Assembly (NCBI GenBank): GCA_954871525.1 | Contig: OX940867.1 | Span: 14,671,343-14,735,342, forward strand | DNA: 64,000 nucleotides | DNA from: Parietaria judaica | Taxonomy: Eukaryota > Streptophyta > Magnoliopsida > Rosales > Urticaceae | Reading direction: 5' to 3' | Shown here: positions 47,299 to 59,089 of the stretch, piece by piece | Layout: the number at the start of each line of letters is the position of its first letter | Position numbering within the stretch: the first letter of the stretch is position 1 | Program-made: the position numbers and the translations under genes | The notes under the pieces: model-generated | What the model was told of the DNA's origin: nothing | Database searches by the model: none | The model's input: only the letters and a program-made list of their open reading frames with translations

Positions 47299-49532
47299 AG
47301 GTATATTATATATACATGTCTCTGTCTCTCTCATGCACATAGGCAATTGATTTCTGGTATTAGGCTTCAGGACCAGGTAGAGCTCGAAGAGATGCTGCAG
47401 CACGTGCTATGCAGGGTTGGCATTCTCAGCGGGTTGGTAATGGCGAAGTCAGTGATCCTGTTGCTAAGGTATAATGGGTTCGTTTAGGGTGATGAGTGCA
47501 GGTTGTTGAGTCCTCTAGTCTCAGTTGATCGTGCTATAATTTTCTCCAATGACATGAAATGCCTTTCTTAATTTATTCAGGATAAGAGTTCTGCCCCGTC
47601 ACAGAAGCGTGAAAAACAACTGAAAAATATAGGTAAGGCGTCCGTTAGCATGAATAATTTCAGTGTTATATATTACCTATAGAATAGGCCAAGGATTTGC
47701 TGTAAATGTGATAAGATCTGAACATGAATTTACATCCATGTGATAAATCCTGAATTTCTCTATAACGATGTAAAGAAACAATAAAGTATCCAAACCTTTC
47801 CTTCGAAAGCGAGGTTGAACGCTCTCCAAACAATGCCCAAGGCTGGGCGCCTATATGAGATGTTACCTTTAATGATATAATTGACCTAAAGACCCCTGAT
47901 AAGATTAATAGCGGAAAAGGTATAAAAGGACTAGACTTGCAATACTAAGTAACCTTCTTGCCCCTCTGATAAAAAGTTATTACGGGTCTATCAAATTACT
48001 GCGAACTTAGTCATATTAGCATTTAGTCAGTTTCTTGATGTTAGGAGATACGTTCATCTTTCTTCTATTTAATTGCTCGTAAACACATCGAAAGAAAGGG
48101 AAAAAAAAAATTATCATTCGTTAATTTTTGTTATAAAATCATTAGCATCCAATGGACATAACACCCTTATGGGCCTTGTTCTCATAACTTACAAAGAATT
48201 TCTTATAGTTGTTTTGTACTTTGGATTTAGGTTTTCCGAAACGTAAGAAACCACTGTACAGCGACGATGCCGTAAAAGCAGCACGTAATAAAGCATCCAA
48301 GTCACAGTTAAGCATCACCTTACAATTTGTCAATCCATTATTTATTGTGACAATTTCACAAACTGTGATGCGATGACTCACACGTTGTGCGCGTTGTAAG
48401 GTTGGACACCACAGTGGCTGACATTGGACCTCCGGCTGATTGGGTCAAAGTCAACGTGCAAATAATTGTAAGTTTTCAGTTGTGTGCGTGCTTTCCTCGT
48501 GGATTAATATATATATGTATATTGAACAAACATATACCTAGCTTATGAGATGTCATTTTGTTGTATTTTTTTGCAGAAAGATTGCTATGAGGTGTATGCT
48601 TTAGTTCCTGGACTTATGCGTGAGGAGGTAAAAGTTTAGTTTATTGTTTTTTGTTTTATGTAAATATTTTCGAGAAAGATAAAGTATTTCTCGAGAAATT
48701 GTTTGATCGGATAAAGGGAAAGAAAATAATCTAACCTACCGATTACAAAACTAAATATAGATCAATCCAAACCGGCAATGACTCGGGCTATCTACATTCT
48801 ACCATTGAGGCTAGAATCTAACTAGATTGCCTTTCTTGTTTTATGATACCGAGCATCCCATCCTTCGAATTGTAAAATCACGAGTATCCCACTTTTTTTA
48901 GAAGCTTTATGAAGATGAAGATATACGATATATTTCAAAGAGATTACAGTCTGATGTTACATAAAAACTAGACATATGAATCAACGGTAAAAATCCTAAA
49001 AGTAAGATTAATTACCGAAGAAATTGATTACTATTACTAATTATCAGCCTAAGCTATCAACTATGATGCTATCTTTCAGCCAATATGTACAGTACCCATT
49101 AACAGTGTTCAATCTTCGTGTGAAGTATAGGTGCGAGTCCAATCGGATCCATCCGGACAGCTTGTCATAAGTGGCGAACCTGAGAATCCCGATAATCCAT
49201 GGGGCGTCACGCCTTTTAAGAAGGTCGTGTTCTCTTTGTGGCTTTTGGTTTTTAGGTTATAACCCAGTTTATCCGGTTCATCAATTTTAACCGAATTTGT
49301 GTTTTGTTTAACTGATTTTAACTCAATTAAGGAACCGCTGAATTGATTTTTAACCGAATTGAAACCGGTTTTTCGACTGAAACTAAACTGGATGTGTTTG
49401 GTTGATGAATTGGTGAATTTGTGTTCGCAGGTGGTGAGTTTGCCGTCACGGATCGACTCGCACCAGACTTCGGCAGTGGTGACTCTGCACGGCCAATTGT
49501 TCGTTCGCGTTCCGATCGAGCACTCAGAATAG
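45377..49532 (+). CDS. ARID domain protein with C-terminal alpha-crystallin/HSP20-like domain
   Basis: Twelve exons: 45377-45687, 45758-45797, 45878-45930, 46491-46536, 46939-47040, 47364-47468, 47581-47632, 48231-48306, 48401-48467, 48577-48627, 49131-49223 and 49431-49532. They join in frame to 365 residues. An acidic N-terminus precedes the ARID DNA-binding domain (about 75-160: FFKERSMEWKFPKFYGEPLN, LWRAVIRLGGYEKVTSCKLW, TCTTVSWTFRGFYEKALLDY). A basic Ala/Arg linker (ASGPGRARRDAAARAMQGWH) follows. The C-terminus is HSP20-like (DIGPPADWVKVNVQ, DCYEVYALVPGLMREE, SGEPENPDNPWGVTPFKK, TLHGQLFVRVPIEHSE). This pairing is known in plant ARID proteins that bind AT-rich DNA in the nucleus, probably as chromatin or transcription cofactors. 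Exon 7 is joined to exon 8 by frame and acceptor only. A 3'-half duplicate lies at 5729-7906. Confidence 0.92.
47157..47298 (+). repeat. (ATCT)n microsatellite in ARID intron 5
   Basis: About 35 tetranucleotide units with two small interruptions. It ends some ten bases before the segmental duplication homology starts. Confidence 0.95.
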
Positions 49533-50813
49533 TGACAAATGAATTGGATAGTGAACATTGATCTAGGTTTACTTGTACATGCGGATGATGGTTAACCTAA
49601 TGAAATTATTAGCAGGGTGGGAGAGAAGGGTAAAATCGTAATTTGGGTAGGACCTTTTTTGTCTCATTTTGATGCATCTCTGAATGCAATCTGCAATAGA
49701 ATGTAAAGAAGATTTTGATGATAGTTTAAAAAGTCAAACAGAGAAGCTCACGCTGGTCAACTACCAAAACTATGGCTATTAATATTACGATCATATTGGC
49801 TGCCATTTGGGCACCTTATTTGCTGCCACGTGTACTTTCTTATTGTTTGACTTTTAGTTGTATGTCTTTCGAGAAGTATACGCTGATTAATTAGAGTGTT
49901 TAATTGTGATATTAGGTTATTTAAATATATCATTTTAGTTTTAATTATTGATTTAAATGTAAGGTTTGGTTTGTTAGTTTGTTAATTTCCTAGTTTTTAG
50001 AAGAGTTTAAGATAATAAACTTTAATCTTATCGCCTGAGCAGGTACTTGCAAATCTCTATTTTCCTCGTCTTTTAAAACTATCTTAGATTTTACTCAAAA
50101 TTTTAACCCATTAATTTTTTTTTTTTTAAATTCTCTCATTCAAAAAAAAAAATGTTAAGGGGCAATTGATACAAAGTTATGATTTGGATGAATTAACACA
50201 CCAATTTATGGTACAATTTCGTATGCAATAAATAGTTTAAGAGACAAATTGATACAGAAAACCTGAAGCATTGTGTTGATACATTGATACGTCCATCGAT
50301 TATTAGCGATATTTACTCTACGAGCTGCCAATGTTCATTCCGAGCCAAGATCAAACTCTCCATGAGATTCGTAGTTTCCTTGTTTGGAATTTTCTTTCAT
50401 TCGAATACATAACGTGTGCCTACGCGCTTCATTTCCGCCTGGAATTCGCTCTCAGAAACATAGTCATCCCTACCGACTCACGTAACGGAAGGATATTTTA
50501 TAAAGCCTATGACTTTGAGCTTAAGAATTTCAGATATATCACCTTAAATTTGTTTGCAAAGTACTAATGTATCATTATCTTGTTCTTTAGTTGCCACATT
50601 ACTATATATTATGTCGTTTAATTTCATTATGTCGTTTTCTGTTATTGATATCTTTTAATTTAATTTCTTCCTTTCTCAAGCTAGAATATTTCCTTTCCAA
50701 CTAAACGTAATCATTGTACTGTAGTTTGATTTTCCCATCTTTTTTAATATCGTCAAACAAGGTTAATTTCCCATCTTTTTGGAGAGAAGTATTGCTGTGT
50801 CATGTTCATAAAT

Positions 50814-50850
<37 letters not shown>
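47309..50850. repeat. Segmental duplication, copy B (source locus)
   Basis: Matches 5670-9216, including ARID exons 6-12 and about 1.3 kb of 3' flank. The ARID exons upstream are present here only, so this is the parental or better preserved copy. Confidence 0.9.
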
Positions 50851-50851
<1 letters not shown>

Positions 50852-51499
50852 GATGTGAATAATCACGATCAACTGTCACGAAGTGATAGCACCTCGGTAC
50901 AATGTAGAAGATGGTGGATCTTGACGATTCGTAGTGAATCCAATTCGGTGAAAAATAGCGAAGGCGGTGAACAGCAAGTGAATTGAATAGTAAGAATGAA
51001 ATGAATATTATTGCTTGATAACAAACTGAGTACAAAATGTGATTGTGAGGAGAATTGTGTAAAATAGTTCGTTCTTTGCTATTACATCGTAAATCTATTT
51101 ATAAGCTAGAATACAACGTATAGATTCCTATCTCCATGCAACGGCTATGAGACCGGGCTCTTTTCCTCATGCTCTGCTTTAGATGCCACGTGTAAAGTTG
51201 ATGGCGTGATACTTGGTCTTCATTGACGTGGCAGCAACTCGGGTTGTTCAGCAAGGGAGAAATCCGTCTGGTCTTGTGGGCTGCCTGGTCTTCGTGGACT
51301 GACCCGTGGAGGCTGGGAAGCTTTGGTATTGAATGGGCTTCTCTTGGTGTAATGGGTCATCTTAGTGCTGAGGCCCATGGTGTATTGTGGAGGCTGCTCT
51401 TTGCTTATCGTTTGCCCATGGTGTCGTTGGCTGAGCTTGATGTCTTTAGCCACTGAGGCTAATTATTGTCATTTTGAGAGGGGACGCAGTCCCACATCA
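50851..51499 (-). repeat. 3' LTR of the gypsy element
   Basis: 649 bp, with plus-strand termini TGATGTGAATAATC and CAGTCCCACATCA. The start matches the right LTR at 63803 closely. CTTATAAATAG lies on the minus strand near 51098. The inner end was set by the TGATGTG inverted terminus and is less certain than the outer end. Confidence 0.78.
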
Positions 51500-52066
51500 A
51501 TAGTGAGCCTTCGAGTGCACTAAGTGAATGTCACTTGGTGGACTTCAGCGTGTTGATGATAGAAAATTATTTTCCCGAATTATCTCAATTCTTTTTGATA
51601 ATGTTGTGCATTATTTCAGGATTTCGAATCAAGAAAATGAGGACTGGCGGTCAAAATTTTTAAATTTCGCATTTTGGGAAATAATCCCATTGAAATGTAA
51701 CTGAATTAGTTGGATTAGGGGTTTGCTTTTCGTGCATGGCAGGGACACGTGTACAGTGTGCATTGGCCTAGCATATATGATTTGGTCTTCGATCCTCTAC
51801 GCCGAGCTTTGGACCAATGAGGGCTTTGATTTGATAACGGTCAGAAAACCCTTGGATTTCAGCTGGGGCGGATTTCTCGGAAGTGATGAGGTTATTAAAG
51901 CCCATTAACTCTGCGGTTTTTGCCATCATTTATAGTTCTTCGAAGATCGTGCGTGGGAAAGAGGAAATCGTGGTGAAGGTGAGGTTTCTTTATAAGTCTA
52001 TTTCTTCTTGTTTTGCTCCACTTTCTCTCTGCATTTTCCATTTATTGTTTCTTCGATATTGCGAAA
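51500..52066. other. Element spacer between LTR and antisense ORF
   Basis: No coding frame supported. It is the leader side of the antisense gene and the element's own 3' untranslated region. Confidence 0.5.
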
Positions 52067-54469
52067 ATGGCTTCCTCTTCCAAAAAACCATGGCTGCTAG
52101 ATGTCTCCCCTCATTCTGTGCTCACCGCAGATTACTTGAGGGAACTCCGTGTCGTATATGACATTCCTGAGTTCATCGAGCTCGAGGCTCCAGAGAGAAA
52201 AGATCATCTGTTCCAAGTGAAGGAAGGGTGGATAGTTGCATACAAGGCCTTCTTGGAGGCCAGGATCGAATTGCCAGTTCCGGAGGTCGTCGTGGAGTAC
52301 TTCCATCACCTGCATCTGACCTTGGGCCAGCTCGTTCCTAATTATTATCGCAACCTGGTTGCTCTGGGTGTTTCGGTTAGGGAGAACGAGGTGGTGCTCA
52401 CCCAGGACGATTTGGCTTGCTTCTACCATCCAAAGGGCTCTGGAAAAAAGCGTCCGGGAGGTATTACCTCTCCATGGCAGCCCGGATGTGAGAGGTGGAT
52501 GGACGGAGAGGTATTTCTGGTTTCGAGACACCCGAGCCGGGGTGGCGAGGTCGCCGGAGTGGAACTCTACTGGTGGTGGGCTTCAGGCCCTTATTTCGGA
52601 CTGTTTTTTTGCTGATTTCGAGGTGTGTATATTTCTTACTGACCTCGTTTTCCTTTCCTGTACATTTTCCAGGTAGGTCAGCTGCTCCTGAGGTGGACTG
52701 GAGGTTCCGTACCATCAAGAAGAAGCTCATCCCTAAGGGTGGGCTCAACTGGGCGGACTTCTCGGTTGCTAGGATCAAGAGCTCGGGCTATTGGAGGTTC
52801 CGAAGTTCGAGAGGGAAAGCGATTCCAGCTGTTCCCCTGAGCGTTCAAGGTAATTTTTTCTGAACGAGGTGTGGGGATTATTACGAGGTGGTTTCACCTC
52901 GTTACCCTTTTTGAAGATTTTTTTCTTGATAGCCTCGTGTTATGCAGGTCCCGAGGGGTCTATGAAGTCGTCTGGTGGCACGAGTGACACTCTGAAACGA
53001 CGAGGTGATGCCTCCATTCCCATGGTGGAGCTCCCTTCCTCGCCCAACGATGAGACTCCCGAGGATGCCTCGCTTGAGACTCTCGTGGCTAAGGCTCAGG
53101 AGGCGCAGTCTGCTCGCCATGTTAAGACTGAAGGCGAGGTGGTGCATGCTGCCAAGCCATGCGCTGAGGTTGCGGATGAGGAGAAGGTTGCACTATCTGG
53201 GGCGCCAGAGGCCTCTGCGTCGCGTGCTAAGAAACGTGGGCGCTCCGCCGATCGTGCCGAGGTGCCCTCCGTACCCGTGAAGAAGAGCAAGGCGATGCCC
53301 GAGAATTATGCACCCCGTACCAAGTCGAATCCGCAAGGGTACCCTGCGGCGCGCCGGCGGTCCCTGAAGGAAGCAGCAGTCGCTCCGTTTCTGACGAGGA
53401 GGGGGTTTAACATGTCTTCGTCAAATTCTCAACCGAGAAGTCCCTTGTCGACTCGGCACGTGCCTCGTCCAGGTACATTGCCAGCTTGACACATCTCGGT
53501 CGTCCCTTAGACGTGATGAAGCTCGCTCATGGAAAGGACTACGAGTGTATGGCTCAGTCTTGTGTTCGGGTAAGTGAATTCAAACTCTCCAGTTTGTTCT
53601 TTCCCTTAGCTTAGCGTGTCTGAATAACTTTTTGTGTTTTCAGTTTTTGACGTACTTGAACGAAATGGTTCTTACGTACGAGAAAGACCAAGCCGGGCTT
53701 AAGTCTGAGCTGACTGAAGCGGCCGCGTCGGGGTCCAGGAGCTTGCTGAAAGAGCTGGAGGCCAGCCTGAGCAAGAAAGAGAAGGAGCTGCTCGGATGCA
53801 GAAGCTCAAGAAGGCCAAAGCGGATCTTTTCGGGGTGAACATGACCATCGGGCATCTGAGGCAGATAGAGGTGAAGGTGCGGTCCCAATTGCATGAGGAG
53901 CGCCAGCGCACGAAGGCTCTTACCAAGAAGGTGTCTTGCGTCCGGGCTGATGTTTCCAAGGTGGAGATCTTGAGGGGGAACCTTGAAAAGGTTCGGGCTC
54001 ACCTCGTGACCACCTCGGCCGAGCTCCAGGAGGCGAAGAACGAAGTAATTACTGCGTCCTGCCTTGCCGTGAATAAGGCCTCCGAGAAGCTCCAGAAGCA
54101 GATTGAGTGCCGAGACGTGACAATGGCCAAGCTGGGGGCCCAGCTTAAGAAGCAAGCCACCTCCGACATCTCCCAAGGTAAGTGTTCGGACTATCTCGGA
54201 TTCTTTTGTAAGATTGTCTTGGTTGGCGGAACTGTTGTAGTTCTGAGCGTGTTGGGTTTCATCTCCCAGGTGGTCATGCGCTTGGTGCCTCCTCCCCGGT
54301 CTCAGTTCCCTCCTCAGCTCATGCTGCCCATGCCGAAGACACCGTCCCGGTTGGCTCCTACGAGATCAACCCCGTTGAGGAAAAGGTCCACGAGGTCGGT
54401 GGCGGTCTGGAGGAAGGAGTAGGAGGTGACGTGGCGCGCGATGAGGTAGCCGAAGAAGAAGAAGTTTAG
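52067..54469 (+). CDS. Antisense spliced ORF, Transposase_28-like with coiled coil
   Basis: ATG at 52067 (MASSSKKPWLLDV). The first part has ELPVPEVVVEYFHHLHLTLG and QLVPNYYRNLVALG, resembling the same gypsy-associated domain as the ORF at 10546. The frame changes at least three times. Intron-like gaps with CAG acceptors lie before 52673, 52948 and 53642. Later pieces encode a basic Ala/Ser-rich linker with KKRGRSADRAEVPSVPVKKS and coiled coil (SLLKELEASLSKKEKELLG; RTKALTKKVSCVRADVSKVE). The last piece ends VARDEVAEEEEV before TAG at 54467. Exact exons need transcript data. Function unknown; its position opposite pol recalls the extra antisense ORFs of Tat/Grande elements. Confidence 0.6.
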
Positions 54470-55195
54470 TTCTAGCCCATTTTTTTGTTTTGTTTCTTTC
54501 TAGGCATTGGTGCCCAAATTCATCTTGTTAAGAACATATCGCCTTTTTTGGTCGGGAGTCTGACCTGGGCATTTTCCTTTGTAATGTTTGGATTCCAGCC
54601 TTGATTTTTTGAGGTGTACTTTTTAGGGTTGGTAGTCCAACTCGCCTCTCTTTTGAGTTTGTCTCTTTGGTATAAATAATATTCTAGTTTTCCCTGGTAA
54701 TTTCTCGCGTTGCCTTTGTTTGATCTTGCTACATTTCTTGTGATTTCAACGTTTGTTACCGAACGAGCTGGTCTTTTAGCGAGATGTTTTCTTTCCAAGT
54801 AGCTTTCCTCGTATGGGAGTTGGATTTGTACTTAATCAAAATCGAATCTCAGCTTGGGGACGCTGGGCTTTGCTTTCGAGGAAAGTGTCTTGTCACTTCG
54901 GAAAGAAGTTGCGAGGTGCCTCGAATATAGTGGGCACTTCGTAATCATCTTTGCGCGGTGAGATGTTTGAGAAAACGAGGTGATTTGCTGAGAGCATGAT
55001 TGCTAAGTCTATGCTCCCATCCCCCCCTCATGGAAGAGACAACGATGATGTTACTTTAGGGGATCAGAGTATCATACCTGATAACCAAGACGTTTAGGAG
55101 AGGTGTAATCTTGGGGGTTGTGCCCTTGTCGGGCTGCCTACGTACCCATGTTTACTAGGATCAAGCCACTACGTAGTTCCGGAGGGTACCTCCCT
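54470..55195. other. Spacer between antisense ORF and pol end
   Basis: No supported gene. It contains T-rich sequence that would be the 3' UTR of the antisense gene, and the region beyond the pol stop codon. Confidence 0.5.
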
Positions 55196-56345
55196 TTAGG
55201 AGTAATACCTTTTGACGTGTTGGGTGTTCCAACTTCGGAGGACTTTTAGCTCTTCTGAATTCATTTGCGTGTACACGCCGGGTTTTACTATCTCGGACAC
55301 TTTGTAGGGTCCTTCCCAGTTTATCCCCAGTTTTCCGGCATAAAGTTCCGATGTATTAATTTTGAAATACTTTGCGTAGTACTAGGTCTCCTACCTCGAA
55401 TGATCGTGGTCGGACTTTTGCATTGTAGTATCTTGCGATTACCCATTGGTAGTTTTTGATTCTACAAAGTGCGCGGTCTCTTCGTTCATCGATGTAGTTG
55501 AGCTCGTCGAGTAGCATTTCGTTGTTTTCTTCCGCTTTGTCTGGGCAGTATTCTCGTCGCAGACTTAGTGATTCTGCTTCTGCTGGGACCATCGCTTCTA
55601 TTCTGTGGACTAGTGCGAAAGGTGTTTCGCCCGTTGCCCTCTGAGGTGTGGTTCGATATGCCTATAGTACCCCGATGAGCTCTTTAGGCCATCTTCCTTT
55701 CTTGGTGTCCAGCCTTTTCTTGATCCCTTCGATGATGGTTCTATTTACCACCTCGGAATGTCCGTTACCTTGTGGGTACCTCGGTGACGAGGTGTTTAAG
55801 GATATTCCTAGGCCTGCACAAAAGTTTTTGAACCTGTTTGAGATGAATTGTGGACCGTTGTCTGCTATGATTTCCTTGGGGAGACCAAATCTATAGATGA
55901 TGTCCTTCCACATGAATTTTTCCACGTCTATGTCCTTGATGAGGACGTATGCTTTTGCCTCTACCCACTTCGTGAAGTAGTCGGTGGTGATCAGGAAGAA
56001 CCTTGTTAGTCATTTCACGGCCGGCATAGGTCCTATGATGTCCATTGACAATTTTATGAAAGGATACGGCACCGTGACAGATGAAAGTTTTAGGGCTGGT
56101 TGCTTGATGGTGGGAGCATGTTTTTGGCATGCATCGCATTTTCTAACGTGAGACTCGCTGTCTTCCAACATGGTCGGCCGGAACAAGCCTTGCCGTTTTA
56201 CTTTGTTCGCGAGCGACCTGCCCCCAGAGTGGTTCCCACATGTTCCCTCGTGTACCTCGCGAAGTGCGTTTATTGCTTCTTGTTTCCCTAGGCTTTTCAG
56301 GTACGGTCCCCTGAAGCTCTTTTTGTACAGTGATTCGTTGATCAT
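55196..56345 (-). pseudogene. Gypsy integrase
   Basis: N-terminal zinc-binding part (VHEGTCGNHSGGRSLANKVK, VRKCDACQKHAP), then the core with MDIIGPMPAVK, an in-frame stop, IIADNGPQFISNRFKNFCAG and PQGNGHSEVVNRTI (D-D-E). The C-terminal region follows (DELNYIDERRDRALCRIKNY, RSFEVGDLVLRKV). The tail reads VYTQMNSEELKVLRSWNTQH before the stop at 55196-55198. Integrates element DNA when intact; at least one stop and frame changes disable it. Confidence 0.88.
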
Positions 56346-56630
56346 GCAGAATCTTGAGCTCTTAGCTTTGATTTTTCTAGCTTCTTGGTGATCTCGAGGT
56401 GCTTCTGCATCTCGGATGTACGTTATTATGGGAGTTCTCCAATCGTCATCTTAGAGCTCAATGATGTTTATGCTAAGATCGATGCTCGGTGCCTCTATGG
56501 ATTCTACCGGGATGATTCTTTTCACCTCAGGATCCGAGGTAGATGCTAGCCCTGCGAGGGCATCAGCTTGGGTATTTTTACTTCGCGGGATTTGGACGAC
56601 CTCGACCTCGTTGAATGAGCTTATTAGCCG

Positions 56631-57431
56631 TTAGATGACCTTTAGATAGGCGTTCATTATGGGATCTTTGGCCTCGTATTCTCCTGTTCTTTGTCTTGTC
56701 ACGAGCTTTGAGTCGGAGTGGGCTTTTACCCGTGATGCCTTAACAGCTCTCACGAGTTTTAAGCCGGCTATGAGCGCTTCATATTCTGCCTTGTTATTTG
56801 AGACTTTGAATTTCAGCCGAAATGATTGTTCTATCACCCCGCCACTTGGTGATACGAGGTGGATTCCTGCTTCCGATCCTTCTTGGTTTGATGATCCATC
56901 CACCTTTAGGATCCATATTTCATCCAGAGTTCTTCCTTCGGGCTGATCCGTGGGTAATTCCACTAGGAAGTCGGCTAGGACTTGTGATTTAGCACATGTC
57001 CGCACCTTGTATTCCACGTCGAACTCGCTGAATTCGACGGCCCACTTTGTCAGCCTTCCGGATTGGTTTGGACTGTGGAGTACGGTTCGTAATGGCTGAA
57101 AAGTCATTACAACGATCGTGTGAGCTTCGAAATACGGTCTCAGTTTTCTTGCTGACGTTATAAGCGCCAGTGCGAGCTTCTTTAACGTGGGATACCGTGT
57201 CTCGGCATCTTCTAGAGATTTGCTCATGTAGAAGATTGACTTTTGATCGTCTCGGTCTTCTCGCACCAGTACGTTGCTGACGGCGAAGCTGGTTACTGCG
57301 AGGTAGATGAACATGGGTTCACTGGTCATTGGGTTTACCAATATTGGCGGGGTGGACAGATATCTCTTGAGATCTTGGAATGCTTGCTCGCACTCCGGGG
57401 TCCATTCGAACTTCTTGTTCCCTTTCAACAT
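56631..57431 (-). pseudogene. Gypsy RNase H region (dual RNase H)
   Basis: First part: FEWTPECEQAFQDLKRYLST, DQKSIFYMSKSLEDAETRYP, YFEAHTIVVMT (the RNase H attached to RT, with the catalytic Asp replaced in the IYLAVTSFAVS block). Second part: WILKVDGSSNQEGSEAGIHL and NKAEYEALIAGLKLV, with HSDSKLV, an archaeal-type RNase H with D-E-D residues. Having both is typical of the Tat group. Open over 266 residues but cut off from RT and INT by stops. Confidence 0.85.
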
Positions 57432-57557
57432 TTTGTAAAATGGGAGACACTTCTCCGTTGACCTTGAGATGAATCAGTTCAGGGCGGCTATCCTTCCGGT
57501 GAGTCTTTGCACTTCCCTGATATTCCGAGGTGACGACATGTTTACTAGTGCTACAAT

Positions 57558-58453
57558 CTATTCCGGATTTGCCTCGATACCTCGTTGAGTCACCAAGTAT
57601 CCTAGGAATTTTCTGGAAGATACCCCGAATGAGCATTTAGATAGGTTGAGATTCATTTGATACTTTTTTAGTACATCGAAGCATTGCTCGAGGTGTGCGA
57701 TGTAATCCCCCGAGTGCTTTAACTTTACCAGCATGTCGTCAATATAAACCTTCATGGTTTTTCCGAGGTGTTCCGAGAACATTTTGTTGACGAGCCTTTG
57801 GTAAGTTGCTCCGGCGTTCTTTAAGCCGAATGGCATTACTTTGTAACAGTAGATACCATGTTCGGTTATGAAGGCCGTTTTTTCTTGGTCATCGGGTGCA
57901 TTAGTATTTGATTGTACCCCAAAAAGGCATCCATGAAGGACAGTAGTTCGTGTCCGCACGTCGCCTCGACTAGTCTGTCGATGTGGGGGAGTGGGAAACT
58001 GTCTTTTGAACAAGCTTTATTCAGGTCTGTAAAATCGATATATACCGTCCATTTCCCGCTCTTCTTTTTTACCACGACGGTGTTAGCCACCCAGTCTGGA
58101 TATTTGACCTCGCGAATTGATCCTGCCTGGAGAAGTCTCTGGACCTCGTCGTTTATAGCTTGGGATCGGTCGGGGGCCAACTTCCTTCGCTTTTTCTTTA
58201 TGGGCCGAAAGCTTAGGTCGATGTTTAGTTGATGGGTTATGATCTCGAGATCGATCCCCGGCATGTCTTCGTGTGACCATGCGAAACACTCTTTGTTCCT
58301 TTTGAGGAACTTGATGAGCTCTTTTCGCAGTTCGCCCTTGAGTTTGGTTCCTATACCGACCGTGTGCTCAGGGTTTCCTTCGTCGATGGACACTTGTTTG
58401 ACCATCTCGAGTGTCGGTGAGTCGTTTTCCGAGGTAATTTGAACTTCGTTCAA
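57558..58453 (-). pseudogene. Gypsy reverse transcriptase
   Basis: It starts with FAWSHEDMPGIDLEIITHQL and AINDEVQRLLQAGSIREVKY, then VVVKKKSGKWTVYIDFTDLN, FPLPHIDRLVEATCGHELLS and FMDAFLGYNQI. A frameshift follows near 57890-57900. It continues TAFITEHGIYCYKVMPFGLK, MKVYIDDMLVKLKHSGDY (catalytic YIDD) and FLGYLVTQRGIEANPE, then a stop. All RT motifs are visible in two frames. Confidence 0.9.
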
Positions 58454-58471
58454 CTCGGTTTGGTTTGATTG

Positions 58472-59074
58472 CTATGCGCTGTGTTCTGTGCTCTGCTTTG
58501 CGAGCATGAAGCTCGACGTGTAGCATCTCCTTGACATGGCTTGGTCACCTTTTATCTCTTTTATTCCCTCTTCGTATGGGAACTCCAAGCTTTGGTGGTA
58601 CGTTGATGGTACCGCTTTTATTGCATGTATCCATGGTCTTCTTAGTATGACGTTGTATGGAGAAGGACATTCGATCACTAGGAACTTAGTGGAAAGATCT
58701 ACCCCTCCTGCCAGCACGGGGAGTTTGATTTCCCCGATTGTGTTAATGGAATGGCTGCTGAATCTGGTCAGGGGAATTGATTCCCTATCGATATATTTAG
58801 CTTTAACTTTCATCTGACACAGTGTTGATAAGAATATTACGTCGGCCGAACTGCCATTGTCAATGAGGATCCTTTTTGTGACCCAATTGTTGACACTTAG
58901 GGATACTACCAGGGCATCGTCGTGTGGTCCGGCGAGTTGTCTTGCATCACTTTCTTTAAAGATGATCAGAGCTTCGGGACCTAAAGTCGGTTGACGAGCT
59001 GAGCTCGTATGGATTTTTCTTTGGTGGGCTTTGATCAAGTTGATCGTTGGTTTGCAATACTGCGATCCTCCCAT
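58472..59074 (-). pseudogene. Gypsy protease region
   Basis: HDDALVVSLSVNNWVTKRIL then IDNGSSADVIF, the aspartic protease site (DNGSSA, the form usual in Tat elements), and later YNVILRRPWIHAIKAVPSTY. The frame is open for 200 residues but separated from gag and RT by stops. Confidence 0.85.
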
Positions 59075-59089
59075 TATGACGTCGATGAC

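Noticed and set aside
47118..47350. Ser/Ile/Tyr/Leu-repeat peptides
   Set aside because: Translation of the (ATCT)n microsatellite.
51220..51456. 77-residue frames on both strands
   Set aside because: Within the gypsy LTR; overlapping opposite frames with no domain.
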